Shown: piece by piece, positions 22,899 through 34,924 of the stretch | How the letters are laid out: each line of letters starts with the position of its first letter | Numbering within the stretch: the stretch's first letter is position 1 | Assembly (NCBI GenBank): GCA_902729315.2 | Contig: LR746268.1 | Span: 4,767,501 to 4,831,500, forward strand | DNA length: 64,000 nt | Source: Spirodela intermedia | Taxonomy: Eukaryota > Streptophyta > Magnoliopsida > Alismatales > Araceae | Reading direction: 5' to 3' | Program-made: the position numbers and the translations under genes | Notes under the pieces: model-generated | Seen by the model: the letters and a program-made list of their open reading frames with translations, nothing else | What the model was told of the DNA's origin: nothing | The model's database searches: none

Positions 22899-25800
22899 CT
22901 ACCTCTTCTTGCCAATTATTCCCCTTATGATCTTGCCCAGCTCTTCTCCGAGATCTTCTTGTGCATGGTGCCCAGCCTGGAGAAACACGAGACAAGCTGG
23001 TCTTATTGGATGCGCGAAGGCTGGATAGTCTGAGATCGAAACAGAGATACGGGCAGAGATAGAGATCATTAGAAGGCAACTGAGTGCCTCGAAAGCTCCA
23101 ACCATGGTCTATCCTGGTTCTTTCCTAAAGTGAGAAGAATTTATGCCTTATGGGTGATTTTCAATGACGAACAGGCGTCTAGGTGGCTGGGTGTATGACC
23201 ATTTTCCTCGCTGGACATGATAAAGCGATGTACTAACTTTGGAAGCTCAACTTCTTCCACGAGAAAAAAGTCAAGCTTTCATAATCTGAATATTCGTTTT
23301 GTGTGGTTTCTTTACTGTTCATCCCCAGAATCACCGCTCAGGAGCTGCATTTTTTGTGAGATTTCATTGCGGTAATTGGATAGAAGGCGTAAAAATAGGC
23401 CCAAATTTGGAAAGAAGAAAAAGAAACCAGTGAGGTTGTGTGCGAGCACAGATTCTGCCTGAAAAAACCCGGAGGAAATGACTCCAACCATCATACATGG
23501 GTATGAACATGAATCATGCACTTAGCTTTTTTTCAATATTTCGATACTTTTACTTGATTATTTCACATATGGGAGACGAATAGGATGATTTTCGGGGAGA
23601 TTTTAAAATAATTTGTAGCTTAGGAGAATATTCATTTCAAATGTAAAGGAGCACTTCTGGATACGAGTGAAACATACCGTCGGTAGCTCTACCAATCTGA
23701 TGTTTGAACGACTGCAAAACTCCTCGACTCCATCGTAATCCAACCACCGATCTCTCTGGCCCCAGCATATTGTCGTTTGAATTTTCCATGATTCACTTGA
23801 TAGTATGGTTCTCATTTCTTCAGTGTAACTCTGAGGTTCAAATCATTAAGAAGATAACGCCAAAAAATTAAAAAATTGTTTTGCGCATTCGAATCCAGCT
23901 AGAATCTTCAGCTAGAATCTTAATATTTTTGGGAATGTGATAGATTTTTTAATTTCTTTCAGAATGACATATTAAAAAGCTAGTCAAGTTACAATTATAA
24001 TGTCTCTCACAGAAATATTTCAATTTAAGATGATTTCTAACCCAATAGCGAGGCCTTTAACTCTCGATGAGGGTATTTTCAAGATTTGGGCATTGAATAA
24101 AAATGTCCAAAAAAAGGGTACACAATAAGATGAGCCACCCATCATCACTAATAAATGCTACCAATCAGCAGTGTGTTTACTCATAAATGCAAACGGTTGT
24201 TATGTGAGGACTCCTAGTTGGATGACAGAGTTTATGCAAGGACAAGACCAATACCGAAGTGGAAAATACAGATATGTATTCTAAAGATCATAGGCCTAAA
24301 TACGTTAAGAGTAAAATATACTGACAGGGATATATGAATGGAAATTTAAAGTCAACGTTAAGGATAAAGATTCAAATCTGAAAAATGTGTGCCAAAAACC
24401 TAAAAATCAACCGATGAATGACTAAGGTATGCGAATCTGTAAGAGAGTAACTTGCCTTCAGTTCCTTGTTCATGGCTTTGCTAATTGCATTCAGTGCAAA
24501 GCCAGACGATCCAGATGTGAGATATGGCCTTCTATAGACCATTGCATCTTCTTCTTTCATCATGTACGGCCCACAACTAGTCAAGACTTTGTCACTTGCT
24601 CGCAGTGGATCCTGAAAAAAATAAAATTGCACAGTGAGAGAGGTAAAAAAACATGAAAGTTATCTTAGTATCGGAAAAACATTACTCATCATTCTGATTT
24701 CCATGTAGGGAACTGTTTCCTGACCTGAGAAAAAATTTCACCCAGCAAAAAGTTGCTGAAAATGGAGAGAGTTGATGGAAGCTTTGCATGCTTATCCATC
24801 AGCTGTAACGCAAACATTAACCATGTCAATTCACGCAGTGTCGCAGTCATGATTTCTGTAGCTAAAATACGTCTTTCTAGACCTTTTTCTATCTGTCAGC
24901 ACATATCACTTAGCATATTTCCCTAAAATCCATGAAAAAAGTTTCAATGAAGAAAACTTCTAACGATATTTATATAATATAAAATGATTAGGAAGTTCTT
25001 ACTGGAGGATTGATGAGTATGATATTTTTCAGTTTTTCTTGATGTAAACTTGCATATTTTACAACAACCGGAGCAAAGTATCCCTGCAAAGTATTTAAAT
25101 TTTTTCCGTTATATTCCCGGGGGAAAATACTAATATAGAAATAGATTTGAGGATCTCGCAACATACTTGAACGACAAGTGAAAAGTCATTGACACCAAGT
25201 TCATTTATGAGCGAATCCAAAGATGAGACATATTCTAAAAGGAGAAATGAAATGAATTAGTACTCAAGAGTGGCGATGGAAAAACTGCAGATTTCTCGTG
25301 CTATTTACCATTTAATGTGTAGTCAAAACCGTACTTTGGCTGAGGCTTATCTGAAAATCCAAAGCCTGAAAACAAAATACATTGACACCAAACGAACAGT
25401 ATGCCCTTTTTCAGATAAACTGAGCAGAAAAACTTTAAACTTCACATTCAGTTTGAAACACTAACGAAGGTTTTGACTGGAATTATGAAAGCAAGGCGCG
25501 TGCATGGCCCGACCTTCTTGAAAATAAAGTTCGTGAATGATGTCTGAAGTATTTTAAACAAGTGTAAATAGTTCCCGCATGAAATTTAAGAAAAAAAATC
25601 AAAGAAACAGAGAAAAGAATTATACATATTCAATATGAAAAACATAAAAGTAGTGGAATAGGAGGATATTATATGTATCCTCTACTCCAACTAAAATATA
25701 ATGGGTAAATGATTGATGATGATGAACATTTTTATCTGGATGATGGCAAAAAAAGTTAAACCATACATTGATTCTACTGGTGTTATGTAGATTGCGATAA

Positions 25801-28559
25801 GCAGTCTCTCGCATTAACGAACACCCTGCTATATACAGGATGAGAAGAGAAAAACCAAGCCTTAAGAAAATTTATTTATCAATAAAGTCGTCTCTGACTG
25901 CCGTGCTTATAAAATAAATCAATACAAACATGATAACATCTTGTAAACTCCAAAAATCCAACCCATTGAACATAATAATTCCTAAATTTTCGAAAAAAAG
26001 CGTAAAGTTCATTTAAAATGTTTATGTTAAAAAATCGGCTTATCTGCTCTCAGGGATTTAATACCGCATATACTAATATCATAGGAATGGAGACAGATTT
26101 GACTTAGTCACAATAGGCAGTTCTAGTGTATCGTATTTCTCACTTAAGCAAGAATAACGTCAGGTTTTTCTCTTAAATTACCAAAATAAAATGAGGTAAA
26201 AAGAATCATATAAATTATTAAAAAAACCCGAGATATCTAGTCGAGTTGTGAAGCTTACCAAGCCAATCGAAAGCAATTGCATGAAAATCTTCGGATAATT
26301 TGGGTAGAACTTTGCGAAAGGAATAAGCCTGGTGATCATATAGAAAAAATCTCAAAGAAGTGGGACTCTGAAATCATCCAACAAACTGAAGAAGTCTTCC
26401 CCGTTTGTCGCTAGAAAATGTATAAAATAATAATACTAAACAAACAGACGAGTGATTTGGTGACTATATTGTTATTCTGACGACATAATGGCTAGTTTAT
26501 TTTGTTTCCTAGCCATGAAAGATGATAGTAGATAAATCAATTAAATAACAGTTTTTGGCAGGTTCACTGGTCGCATTCCCTGGACCAATAATAATGTTAA
26601 ACCGAATCATCATATTTTTGTGGTAACCAAGTTTTAAAATAATTATTAAATTAATTGAAAATTTCCAATCCATGCTAAGCTGCATGCTTGATCTGGAGCT
26701 ACATCATTTCTATCCTCGTCACTAGCCATCTTATGGTTTATTTAGCTAGGAATTCGATTTTTTTTCCTAGAGCATCCAATCATTTATCGTTTTTCCTCTT
26801 CTCCTTGCTGTCGCAAAAGAATAACTTCAATGAAGAAAAATATGAGGCATTTGGTATTGTAGGTCTTGCAGATCCTCAAGGCACAGAGATGAAGAAGAAA
26901 AAGGTCAGTAAACCTATAAGGCAGCCTTGTATGAAAACAGTAGCTGAGAGTATTCTTAAGAATCGAGTGATGACATCAAAGTAATGGCACACGCATAACA
27001 CTATTTAAAGGGCTTTTTCAGCACAAAATTTGTCACCGTCTCCCATGAACCGGTGAAAGAAAATAATCCTTCACTATCTACATTTATTTAGGCAGCCTTT
27101 AAAAATAGTTATAGAGGTGATTAGGTTCCATAAAGGTTTTCTAAAAGCCAAAAAAATGCTCCAGGAAATCCGAATTATTGAGAATATGCATGAACAAACA
27201 TTATAAGGGTTTCAATAGCCAATTTTTTTAATTACTCGTGTGCTGTTCCACAGAAAAAGAATCCTTACATTAAGAGAAACATCACCATCGCGATCCAACA
27301 TTACCTGGGAGGGGAGCCCGTGGACTAAAATAACTGAAGAATTAGTAGAAACTCCAGTTTCAACGCAAAACCATCTACAAAATCACGAGAGCTGTTAGCC
27401 ACATGACGATTTCTTCTAAAATTCCGTATCATCTAAGACTAATACATACAGGGACTTTATGATCTTAAAGTTCCTGTGAAAAACTCCAAATAAGATGATG
27501 TCCTTCCAATCAAAAAAATTCTGATCACCTGAAAACATCGGCTGATGTCTGGGAACCAGAACCCAATGTAAGACCAAAAATTGGGTCGGTTGCCTTATCT
27601 CCAATTCCGCGAACGGGATGAGCTTTGACCTGGTATAAAAATACTAAAATATCAGTTTAAAAGTTCACAAACGAATTTGACCTTTGGCTATAAGGGATAG
27701 GATGGTATCCATTTCCAGATTCGAAATCTCTTTTTGCTGAATTTTCACGCAATACGACCACAATTTCTTGGTAAATTTAATCATTTAATCATATGATAAT
27801 ATAGTATGTTGCTGGAAAAGGAAATACCCACAATTGAAGTCTGGAACTTGAGAGTCACGGTTGAGGGACCAAAACAGGTCGAAGAGGACAGGGACCAGGA
27901 CAAAACCATGTGTATTGCGCGAAAATAATTCCAAATCTTCAAAAACTAATAATATCTAAATTATATGAGAAAATATGTAAAGAAAATATCGACTCACTAT
28001 TTTCCCTTTCTTGAACCATTCGTCGGACGGATTCGGACCTTCGGAGTATTTTCCTGCACAACGGATCCAGAATTTTATGAAGATACGAATAGCGATTTAA
28101 TAGATTTGAAAGAAAAAATCCAATGTGAAAGACAGCAACCGAGAAAATAGGGGGTGTGAGACGATGATGGGAATGACGTAGATTCTCAAAAAACTAGAGT
28201 TCACCTCCACTGAAAGAAAATCCATCTCCAACTGAGACAGGAGCATCAATCAAATAGTCCTGAAAGAGAAAGCCGAAGAGTGGAGATAATGTTTAACGAT
28301 GCAATCATCGATATGCTCTCTAAAATATGCAGTAAGGGAAAAGGCAACGCGAGCGCAAAGTCATTGTTCGAGGCTCCCCCACCTCTCCTTCTTCGAGACC
28401 CGAACTGCATCTCAGACGTAGTTTTCCCTTGTTCACCTTCGTTTCCAGGAATCTCCCAGAGATCTGCAACGAGGGTGGTGATGGGCAACAGGGACCACAA
28501 AGAAAATCCGAGCGCCCCCGCGACCCAACGGAAGGGGCATGCCCTCTCATCATCGCCAT
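22899..28559 (-). CDS. Plastid-type alpha/beta-hydrolase (At4g12830/At1g52510-like)
   Basis: Alpha/beta-hydrolase fold protein of the plant At4g12830/At1g52510 type, predicted plastid-targeted. Exons: 28559-28383, 28259-28205, 28053-27998, 27629-27529, 27374-27305, 26328-26259, 25365-25309, 25234-25167, 25083-25003, 24802-24725, 24611-24456, 23830-23678, 22976-22899. Phases agree throughout; 399 residues. The Ser/Arg-rich first about 50 residues look like a transit peptide. Visible: LVHGLPSQ (146-153, oxyanion region), SDKPQPKYGF, LLGEIFS, DPLRASDKVLTSCGPY, WGQRDRW (Asp350) and AGHHAQED (His377). Two oddities: the nucleophile position in LVVQGYFAP (residue 219) is Gly, and intron 11 has a GC donor (24455). 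Exon 1 is the least certain: 28595 is an alternative in-frame ATG, and an AAG|GTGAAC donor inside it is also phase 0. Biochemical function unknown. Confidence 0.9.
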
Positions 28560-29695
28560 TGTTGGATTGAAGGGATAACAGGGTAATTCCTGCACTGGCT
28601 GGTCCTCCCGATGGATGTATGGAAGAGAGGGGATAGTGTTTCACTGGTTCTCGCTGCTCCTGCGGATGGCGCGAAAAAAGGGCATTCATTCCTTCCCGTT
28701 GGTCTTAAACGTTCACAACGGTCACTCGTCATAATTACTGTGAGCCCCTTACAAAGTAAGTCGATCTCAAAGTTATCGTTAAATCTATAAATATTGTTGA
28801 TTTAGGACACTACTAAAACTCACTCAGAATCGCAAAAACTACCAATGTTTTTTTTCACACTTTAAATTGAAAAATAATAAAATATTATTATACGTTATGA
28901 AAATTAGAACACCGAGCGTAAAAATTCGAATATAATTTTCCTTGACACGTGGTAGACTCTCTCCATCACCCCATCATTCTTTCCTTTTGGACGCTCCTTG
29001 AGCTTGATCTTCGTCAACGGGTTATGAAATACTAAAATTCAATTTTTATTATGTATATTAAAAATAAAAGGGAATATTTAAGATGGGCTGTTGGGATTTT
29101 TTCCTCTGTATTTCCCCATTTATATTTTAATGTTTTTAGTACCACAAAATTTACTAATATAGAAATTCACTGCATGATTATTTCCGTTTTTAGTATTGGT
29201 TGACTTTTCTGAGTTGGAGAGTGATAATTCGACGATATATTTTAACATAAAATGATGAACACCGAGATGATTTTCTTGTGACCCTGGTTTTGTAGGTTAC
29301 ACTCGAAAGTTCCAATATAATGAATTTAGAGAGAGAGATCGCGAGAGAGAGAGAGAGAGAGAGTACTCTGTCAATACTAGGAGCAGACCTGGGTCCACGT
29401 CACTAACACCAAACCCACTGAAGAAGACCGCCGGCCTAACGCGGGTTTCCTTTCCCCTGCCCCCGGCGGCTACCGACCTTGCAAAAAACACGGCGGTCCC
29501 CGCTGACCCAGTCTGTTGACCTCAAGGCTTTCTCTGGCCAGTAGTCTTCACGTTTTTGCTCCCCCCTTGGTGCGTTAGTCAGCGATTTTCTGGTCAGCCA
29601 AGGCTTTTCTTCGACATCTGGACAGTACACGTATACATATATATATAACGTTAGAAAGAGGAGGATGACAGAGAGAGAGAGAGAGAAGGAAGGAG
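28560..29695. promoter_or_regulatory. Divergent region between hydrolase and CXE genes
   Basis: AT-rich (28740-29290), with a GA tract at 29327-29362 and a TATA-like tatatatataacg at about 29637-29649, some 50 bp upstream of the CXE start codon. The hydrolase 5' end is at the left edge. Confidence 0.5.
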
Positions 29696-30694
29696 ATGGG
29701 GGTCATCACTCCGAGTGTCCAACCGCAGAACCTCGGAGATGGGCGTGTGGAGGAAGAGATAGAGGGGTTGATCAGGGTGTACGAGGGAGGACGCGTCCAG
29801 AGGTTCCCGGTGGTGCGGGAGGTGCCGAGCAGCTGGGAGACGGAGCCCGGAGTGACGTCGGGGGACGCCGTGGTGGACGCCTCCACGCGCGTCTGGGCGA
29901 GATTCTACGTGCCGAGCCACGCCGGGAGGCGACCCCTGCTCGTCTACTTCCACGGCGGGGGCTTCTGCCTCGGCTCGGCCTCGTGGGAGTCCTACCACAG
30001 GTTCTCGGCGATGGTGGCGGCCCAGGCCTGCTGCGTCGTCATGTCCGTGAACTACCGGGTCGCCCCCGAGGACCGCCTCCCCGCGGCCTACGACGACGCC
30101 GTCGCTGCCGTGCGATGGGCGGTGCGGGCGGCAGACTGCGGAGCGGAGGACTCGGGTTGGTGGTGGCGCCACCGCTGCGACTTCTCCAGGGTGTTCCTCG
30201 GCGGGGACAGCGCCGGCGGCGCTGTGGCGTACCACGCTGCGGCACGGCTGAGCGGCCTCCCTTTGAAGGGCATGATCCTCATCCAACCCTTCTTCGGCGG
30301 GGAGGAGAGGACGCCGTCCGAGAGGAGGATGGGGCAGGTGGCCGGCTCGCCTCTCTCCCTGAAGGTCTCCGACACCTACTGGCGCCTGGCGCTGCCTGTC
30401 GGCGCGCGGCGGGACCATCCATGGTGCAACCCCGCGGCGGCCGGTGCCGGCGCCGGCGGGCAGGAAGTTTGCCGGCTCCCGCCTGTCCTCACCTTCGCTG
30501 CAGAGATGGACATACTGAGGGACAGGATACTGGAGCTCTGCAAGGAGATGAGGAGGGAGGGGCGGAGCGTTGACTTCGTCCTCCACGGGGGGGTGTCCCA
30601 CGCCTTCCAGGTGCTCGACAGCTCCCTCATCTCGCAGGACCGGACGCGGGACATGATCTCCCGCATCAAGACCTTCGTCGACAAGCATCAGTAG
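29696..30694 (+). CDS. CXE carboxylesterase (HSL family)
   Basis: Plant carboxylesterase of the hormone-sensitive-lipase-like CXE/GID1 group. It hydrolyses small esters in the cytosol or nucleus; the natural substrate is not predictable. A single exon encodes 332 residues. The oxyanion-hole motif HGGG is at 86-89 (YFHGGGFCLGS), the nucleophile elbow GDSAGG has Ser172, the acid is Asp272 (AAEMDILRD) and the His is His302 (GGVSHAFQ). All three catalytic residues are present, unlike GID1 receptors, which lose the His, so an active esterase is expected. CDS GC is very high. The start follows a GA-rich leader. Confidence 0.93.
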   Translation: MGVITPSVQPQNLGDGRVEEEIEGLIRVYEGGRVQRFPVVREVPSSWETEPGVTSGDAVVDASTRVWARFYVPSHAGRRPLLVYFHGGGFCLGSASWESYHRFSAMVAAQACCVVMSVNYRVAPEDRLPAAYDDAVAAVRWAVRAADCGAEDSGWWWRHRCDFSRVFLGGDSAGGAVAYHAAARLSGLPLKGMILIQPFFGGEERTPSERRMGQVAGSPLSLKVSDTYWRLALPVGARRDHPWCNPAAAGAGAGGQEVCRLPPVLTFAAEMDILRDRILELCKEMRREGRSVDFVLHGGVSHAFQVLDSSLISQDRTRDMISRIKTFVDKHQ

Positions 30695-30879
30695 CTTGCA
30701 GCAAAAACCAGACACAAGGAAACTGCGCTCACAGAAAAAAGGAGCTTTCTTTCATTCTATTTTGGATGGGGTTTTTAACATTTTTTAAGCACTGTATTAT
30801 GATTTCCCGAGGGTGTATTCATTAATATATTTTAAATATATAATTTTATATTATTTATATTTTTTCTTGTTAAGAATGG

Positions 30880-30916
<37 letters not shown>

Positions 30917-31134
30917 AGCCTCATGGGCCGGGATGGGCCTCTCCAGACCGAAACGAGGGAGTCAATAGATCTGGATTCGGGCGGAATAGAGTGAAGCAGG
31001 CTTGCGGCGCCGCCGGACGTCGAGCGCAGAGGCTGTTCGGGGTATTCGAGTGGCGGGTAGCCGAGAAGGCGGAAGGCGAGAAGAGCAAAGGGGCCTCGGG
31101 TCAGGAGGAGAGGGGGAAGACAGAAGACGCTGAT
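30695..31134. other. CXE 3' flank and upstream region of the complex I subunit gene
   Basis: AT-rich 3' flank, then a (GA)n tract at 30882-30914, then 5'UTR of the next gene. The frame is open from 30991, but homologues start at the ATG at 31135, so the upstream part is taken as leader. Confidence 0.6.
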
Positions 31135-31523
31135 ATGAACACCGACATTACAGCTTCTGTGAAGCCAGAGTACCCAGTGGTGGATCGGAACCCGCCCTTT
31201 ACGAAGACCGTCGCCAATTTCAGCACTCTGGACTACCTCCGCCTGACGACGATCACCGGTGTCTCCGTCACCGTCGGCTACCTATCCGGTGGGTCTTCTC
31301 TCTCCCAACTCCCCCCTTTCCCCCACTTTCGTTTCTAGGGTTATTCTCGCTAGAGGTTCTGGTGTCTGCAGGGATAAAGCCGAACATCAGAGGGCCATCA
31401 ATGGTTACCGGAGGGCTGATCGGCTTGATGGGGGGCTTCATGTACGCGTATCAGAACTCCGCTGGACGCCTCATGGGTTTCTTCCCCAACGACGACGAGG
31501 TCGCGCGCTACAAGAAGAAGTAG
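31135..31523 (+). CDS. NADH-ubiquinone oxidoreductase 20.9 kDa-type subunit (mitochondrial complex I)
   Basis: Small accessory subunit of plant mitochondrial complex I (At4g16450 type). Exons 31135-31288 and 31372-31523 are joined in phase 1 (Ser-Gly-Ile), giving 101 residues, close to the usual length. It starts MNTDITASV and continues YPVVDRNPPFTK, FSTLDYLRLTTITG, then SGIKPNIRGPSMVTGGLIGL and GRLMGFFPND, ending in three Lys. Two hydrophobic segments (about 37-52 and 63-80) fit an inner-membrane protein. An AATAAA lies at 31606, about 80 bp after the stop. The start follows the family; the frame is open 48 codons further upstream. Confidence 0.92.
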
Positions 31524-31605
31524 AAACTATCTCCGGTTTGGGGCTACTCTGCGTCCACCATTTGGGTCATGGTGCTTTTGGGGAGGCTATTTGGCTTTTC
31601 CAATG

Positions 31606-31611
31606 AATAAA
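31606..31611 (+). terminator. Polyadenylation signal AATAAA
   Basis: Canonical AATAAA 83 bp downstream of the complex I subunit stop codon, on the same strand. Confidence 0.5.
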
Positions 31612-33461
31612 GGTCCAGCTTCCACTCCAGTGCTTGTCTGACCTCTTGTCCTTGAGAACAGTTTTTGTGACTGGCGTTGTGCCCATTGTCGCTGCTTCTT
31701 TTCTGGTTGATATAGTTACAGCATGTAGACTTCCGCAGATAATTCTGTGCCGGATGTTGCTATGTCGTCTATTTTCATGTTCTTTGAGAGAAATCCCTGG
31801 AGAATTGGGCCAGAGGTTACCGGCAGATGTAGGCGAATATAGGGATTGGAATTCACAATTTTCTTTATGAATCCTTCCTTCACTCTGAAAATTGTTGTGT
31901 TTGAGATTGTTGAATGAGTGCAGAGTATCAAGGATACAAACGACCAGTCTCTGTGAAAAAGATTCCTCCTGGCCTGCATCATGTATGTCGACTCTGAAAC
32001 CTTGAGTAAAAAAGTTGAAGGGTAATGAAGGAAAAGTCACGAAGTAGAACCTGTGGCTGAGCTTTTGGAAACTCTAATTAAAGTTCTTTCGATCAAGCAT
32101 CTTATGCTTGAAATATATACAGTATGAATGCAGCCCCGGACCATATGGAGTATTGGTGCTAACTTTTTCTCTCAATTATGCAGTTGTGCCGGTTGCTTCA
32201 TATCTAGATTGGAGTGAGTTTCACAATTTCTTTGGGTTTATTTGTGTTTTATACCCTGATTTCATAGCTGATAACTTCAGGCTGGTTCTCAGATATTTTA
32301 GATTGTCCAAGATTCTCTCCTTGAGAGTTGTAAAGGTAAGTGTTTGTTCATGATTCGATGCATCATTCTGAGTAGAAAAAGGGAAAATGAGCGTGCAGCA
32401 ATTGACATCTGGATGACAGTGTTAATAGCGTCTTTCGGAAATGTTATGCAACGATGGGCAACAACGATGATATCATCTTTGCTGCTGACCAGAAGAGAAG
32501 TCTCGTTGTGGGCCTCGTTCTCAGGATGCTCAGGGTTTGTCGAATACCAATGAGATTGATGCAAGTGAGGTGATCGAAAAAGAGGTACAAGACAGTAGGC
32601 ATAGATCTTCTTCCCAAGCTCTGTTTTTTATCTTCATTGGCTGCCTCTTGAAGGTCAACATGTTGAGGATCATGTACTGATCGTAAAAGGGTGTCTTCGA
32701 CCTAAATCACGTGCTCACTTCAATACTGATCAATCGGGACGAAGGGGTTCTTAACCTGAACCATCTCTGAGTAACCCGGAAGACTGAAGCTTGTGTGGAG
32801 GTGGGGGGTGGGGTGGTCTGTTTGGTGATCACAGAAGTTATCCGGAGAGGGATGGCGAGTTGGGCCGCTCAATATGATCCTCTGAACTGGGATCGGAGGA
32901 AAGCTTGTGCCGTTTTAGCAGCTGAATATTTCCATTTATGCGCATTAATGCGGAACATTTGTAGGCATAAAGTTGGCTTAATGAGAAAGTCCGAATATGT
33001 TGTCTTCCCTGGTTCAATTAATCTTTGTTCGATCCTTGATATTTATTATTCCATTCGATTCCTTTCTCTTTGCTTATTCTCCCGGGTTTTTGGGATATCA
33101 TCATAGAATGCATTTTTTCTAGCGGGATTGAATGAAGCCTTTTGGAGTAGATTCTAAATCGCAGCGGCTCCATAGTCCTCTGGTGTGGGGGGGAGGGGGA
33201 GATCTTTTGGGAGACGAGTGGAGAGGTTGATGAGAGGGAGAGGTTTTTGGGAGATGGGTAGTGCGGAGGGACTACCTTCTGCCAGTTCCGTGCGCAGGGG
33301 AAGGAAGAACAAAGCGGCGGCGACGGACTCGGCATCGAAATAGATCTAACAGAAAATTAGTTCCTTTTCATTATCTGGATACGCTGACGAAGCCCTGCTC
33401 GTAACCAAATGGCTCCCGTCGCCGTCTTCCTCCTCGCCGCCATGGCCGTACGGCTGTCTCT
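31612..33461. other. Intergenic region before the AOP-like gene
   Basis: No gene recognised. The right end (33245-33370) belongs to a decayed repeat also seen at 35290-35428. 33371-33461 is probably the 3'UTR of the AOP-like gene and is also conserved in the copy at 44.4 kb. Confidence 0.5.
33245..33370. repeat. Repeat copy A flanking the AOP-like gene
   Basis: Matches 35290-35428 in the same orientation, anchored by the shared gaaggaagaacaaag and by tagaaaatTAgttcc-like sequence. This copy is GC-rich. The two copies bracket the intact AOP-like gene and its upstream region. Confidence 0.6.
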
Positions 33462-34621
33462 TCATGTTTCTGCCTTGGGTTCGGGTGCTGCGTACCCGCA
33501 GAATGCCGGAAGGACGGACGTTGGGTCGTCGCCGGCAGCGGCGAGAAGGGAATTGAAGGCTTCGGCGTACTCCAAGAACTTGTAGGGCCTGAACCGCGCG
33601 GGGTTCTTCTCCCCGTCGACGAGCTCCGCCGGGGCTTCTACCACCGCCTCGTCCTTGGGCACCGCGAACAGCATGATGACCATCCTGATCTCGCCACCGG
33701 CGACCGTCACGCGGTGCGGCGGCGCGTACAGCCGTCCGTTGCTCCACGCCTTCAACACCGGCGGCGCCGCCGTGTCAGCCAATCAATCAGAAAGAAGCTC
33801 TCACGGGAGGAGGGAGGCGGCGGAAGGACGTACCCTGAAGGCGTCGCCGTTGATGAAGATGAGAGAGCTGGGGGAGGAAGGGTTGACGCAGACCCAGGCC
33901 CCGCTCTTCGTCTTCACCTCGAAGCCATGGACGTGGTTCTGGAGGGTGAGCGTGGTCACGCTGCTGTCCGTGTGGGGCGGCAAGATGAGCATCGCCTCCC
34001 CTTCCGACGCCGGCGGAGCGTACTCCGACAATCGCACCTTGTACTTGGTGAACCTCGCGTGGAAGCCGCAGTACTTCTCGACTCCCAAGCTTTCCAGCAC
34101 CATCCTCCTCACCGCTCCCTCCACCGCCGCCGCCGCCTCGGCGAAGTTGCAGACGGCTTCGCTGGGAAGGAGAGGAATGAGACGATCGAGCTAAGTCTCA
34201 GATCTTCACGATGTGGAGGATGGAGATGAGAGTTTGGGGGGTACCAGAAGCCGGGGTTCCCCTCCGGCCACATCAGGTCGGTGAAGCCGCGGGCCGCCGC
34301 CGGGTCGAGGGCGTCGTCGACGGCGAGGCTCTCGTATGGAAGGCCCCGGATGTCTCCGACGTAGCCGAGGAAAGGGCCGGCGGGGACATTCCGCCGCTTG
34401 GTCTCGACGGGCAGGGAGACGAGCTCCTTCGCGGCGGCGAAGGCGGATTGCCGCAGCTCCGGCGAGATCCCGTCGTAGATCGCCTCGAAGCAGCCGAACT
34501 CCTCGAGGGCCCCCCAGACTTGGGCGCGCGCGGCTGCCCAGGCGGCGCTACCCGGCTGCTTCAGAAGCTCACTAGAGAGGAGGACGATGGGGACGCTGGG
34601 GGCAACCTCCGTCGCAGCCAT
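33462..34621 (-). CDS. 2-oxoglutarate-dependent dioxygenase, AOP-like, intact copy
   Basis: Member of the plant 2-oxoglutarate/Fe(II) dioxygenase superfamily, AOP-like clade; substrate unknown. Exons: 34621-34245, 34161-33834, 33749-33462, phases 2 and 0, 330 residues, GT-AG borders. Features in order: FGCFEAIYDGI (N-terminal DIOX_N), RRMVLESLGVEKY, iron ligands His and Asp in LPPHTDSS, NHVHGFEVKT, distal iron His in APPHRVTV. The 2OG-anchoring RxS motif reads RMV, so Arg is kept and Ser is not. The start at 34621 (MAATEVAP) was chosen because the paralogue at 45642 starts at the same place and lacks the ATG four codons upstream. Very GC-rich. Parent or sister of the pseudogene at 44498-45642. 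Confidence 0.88.
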
Positions 34622-34924
34622 GGTACCAAGCATCCGGCGGAGGAGACCGGGGGAGGCGGCAGGTAGTAGTAGTTGTGAAGCCTCCCGTGATATGAACAGC
34701 GCGGTGACGTGGCAACGGCATGGACAGGCTCGTGTTCGGACCGTAGGATTTTCACCCCCGTGATACCCGGCAGAATCCGCGCCGCTGGACCTTTTCCGTG
34801 GACTGTTAGGAAGACGACGAAAGCAGAGGGTCAACAGTGATGGACGAATCGGTCAATAGTTATAGCCAATGTGGCCTCTGCTTTTTTATGGAAATTTTAT
34901 TTAAATAGATTAACGCCGCTGATG

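Noticed and set aside
28246-28689. 147-codon minus-strand frame overlapping hydrolase exon 1
   Set aside because: It runs through the exon 2 acceptor in the wrong phase; the frame used gives a transit-like peptide and joins DYLIDAPVS in phase 0.
29651-30715. 354-codon minus-strand frame and 302-codon plus-strand alternative frame
   Set aside because: Shadows of the GC-rich CXE carboxylesterase exon, which has all catalytic motifs in its own frame.
32108-32353. 81-codon plus-strand frame after the complex I gene
   Set aside because: Hydrophobic but with no recognisable family and no splice-linked neighbours; treated as chance.
33655-34229. Plus-strand frames of 171-179 codons across the AOP-like gene
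   Set aside because: Shadow frames of the minus-strand dioxygenase; the same shadows recur over its pseudogene at 44.7-45.2 kb.
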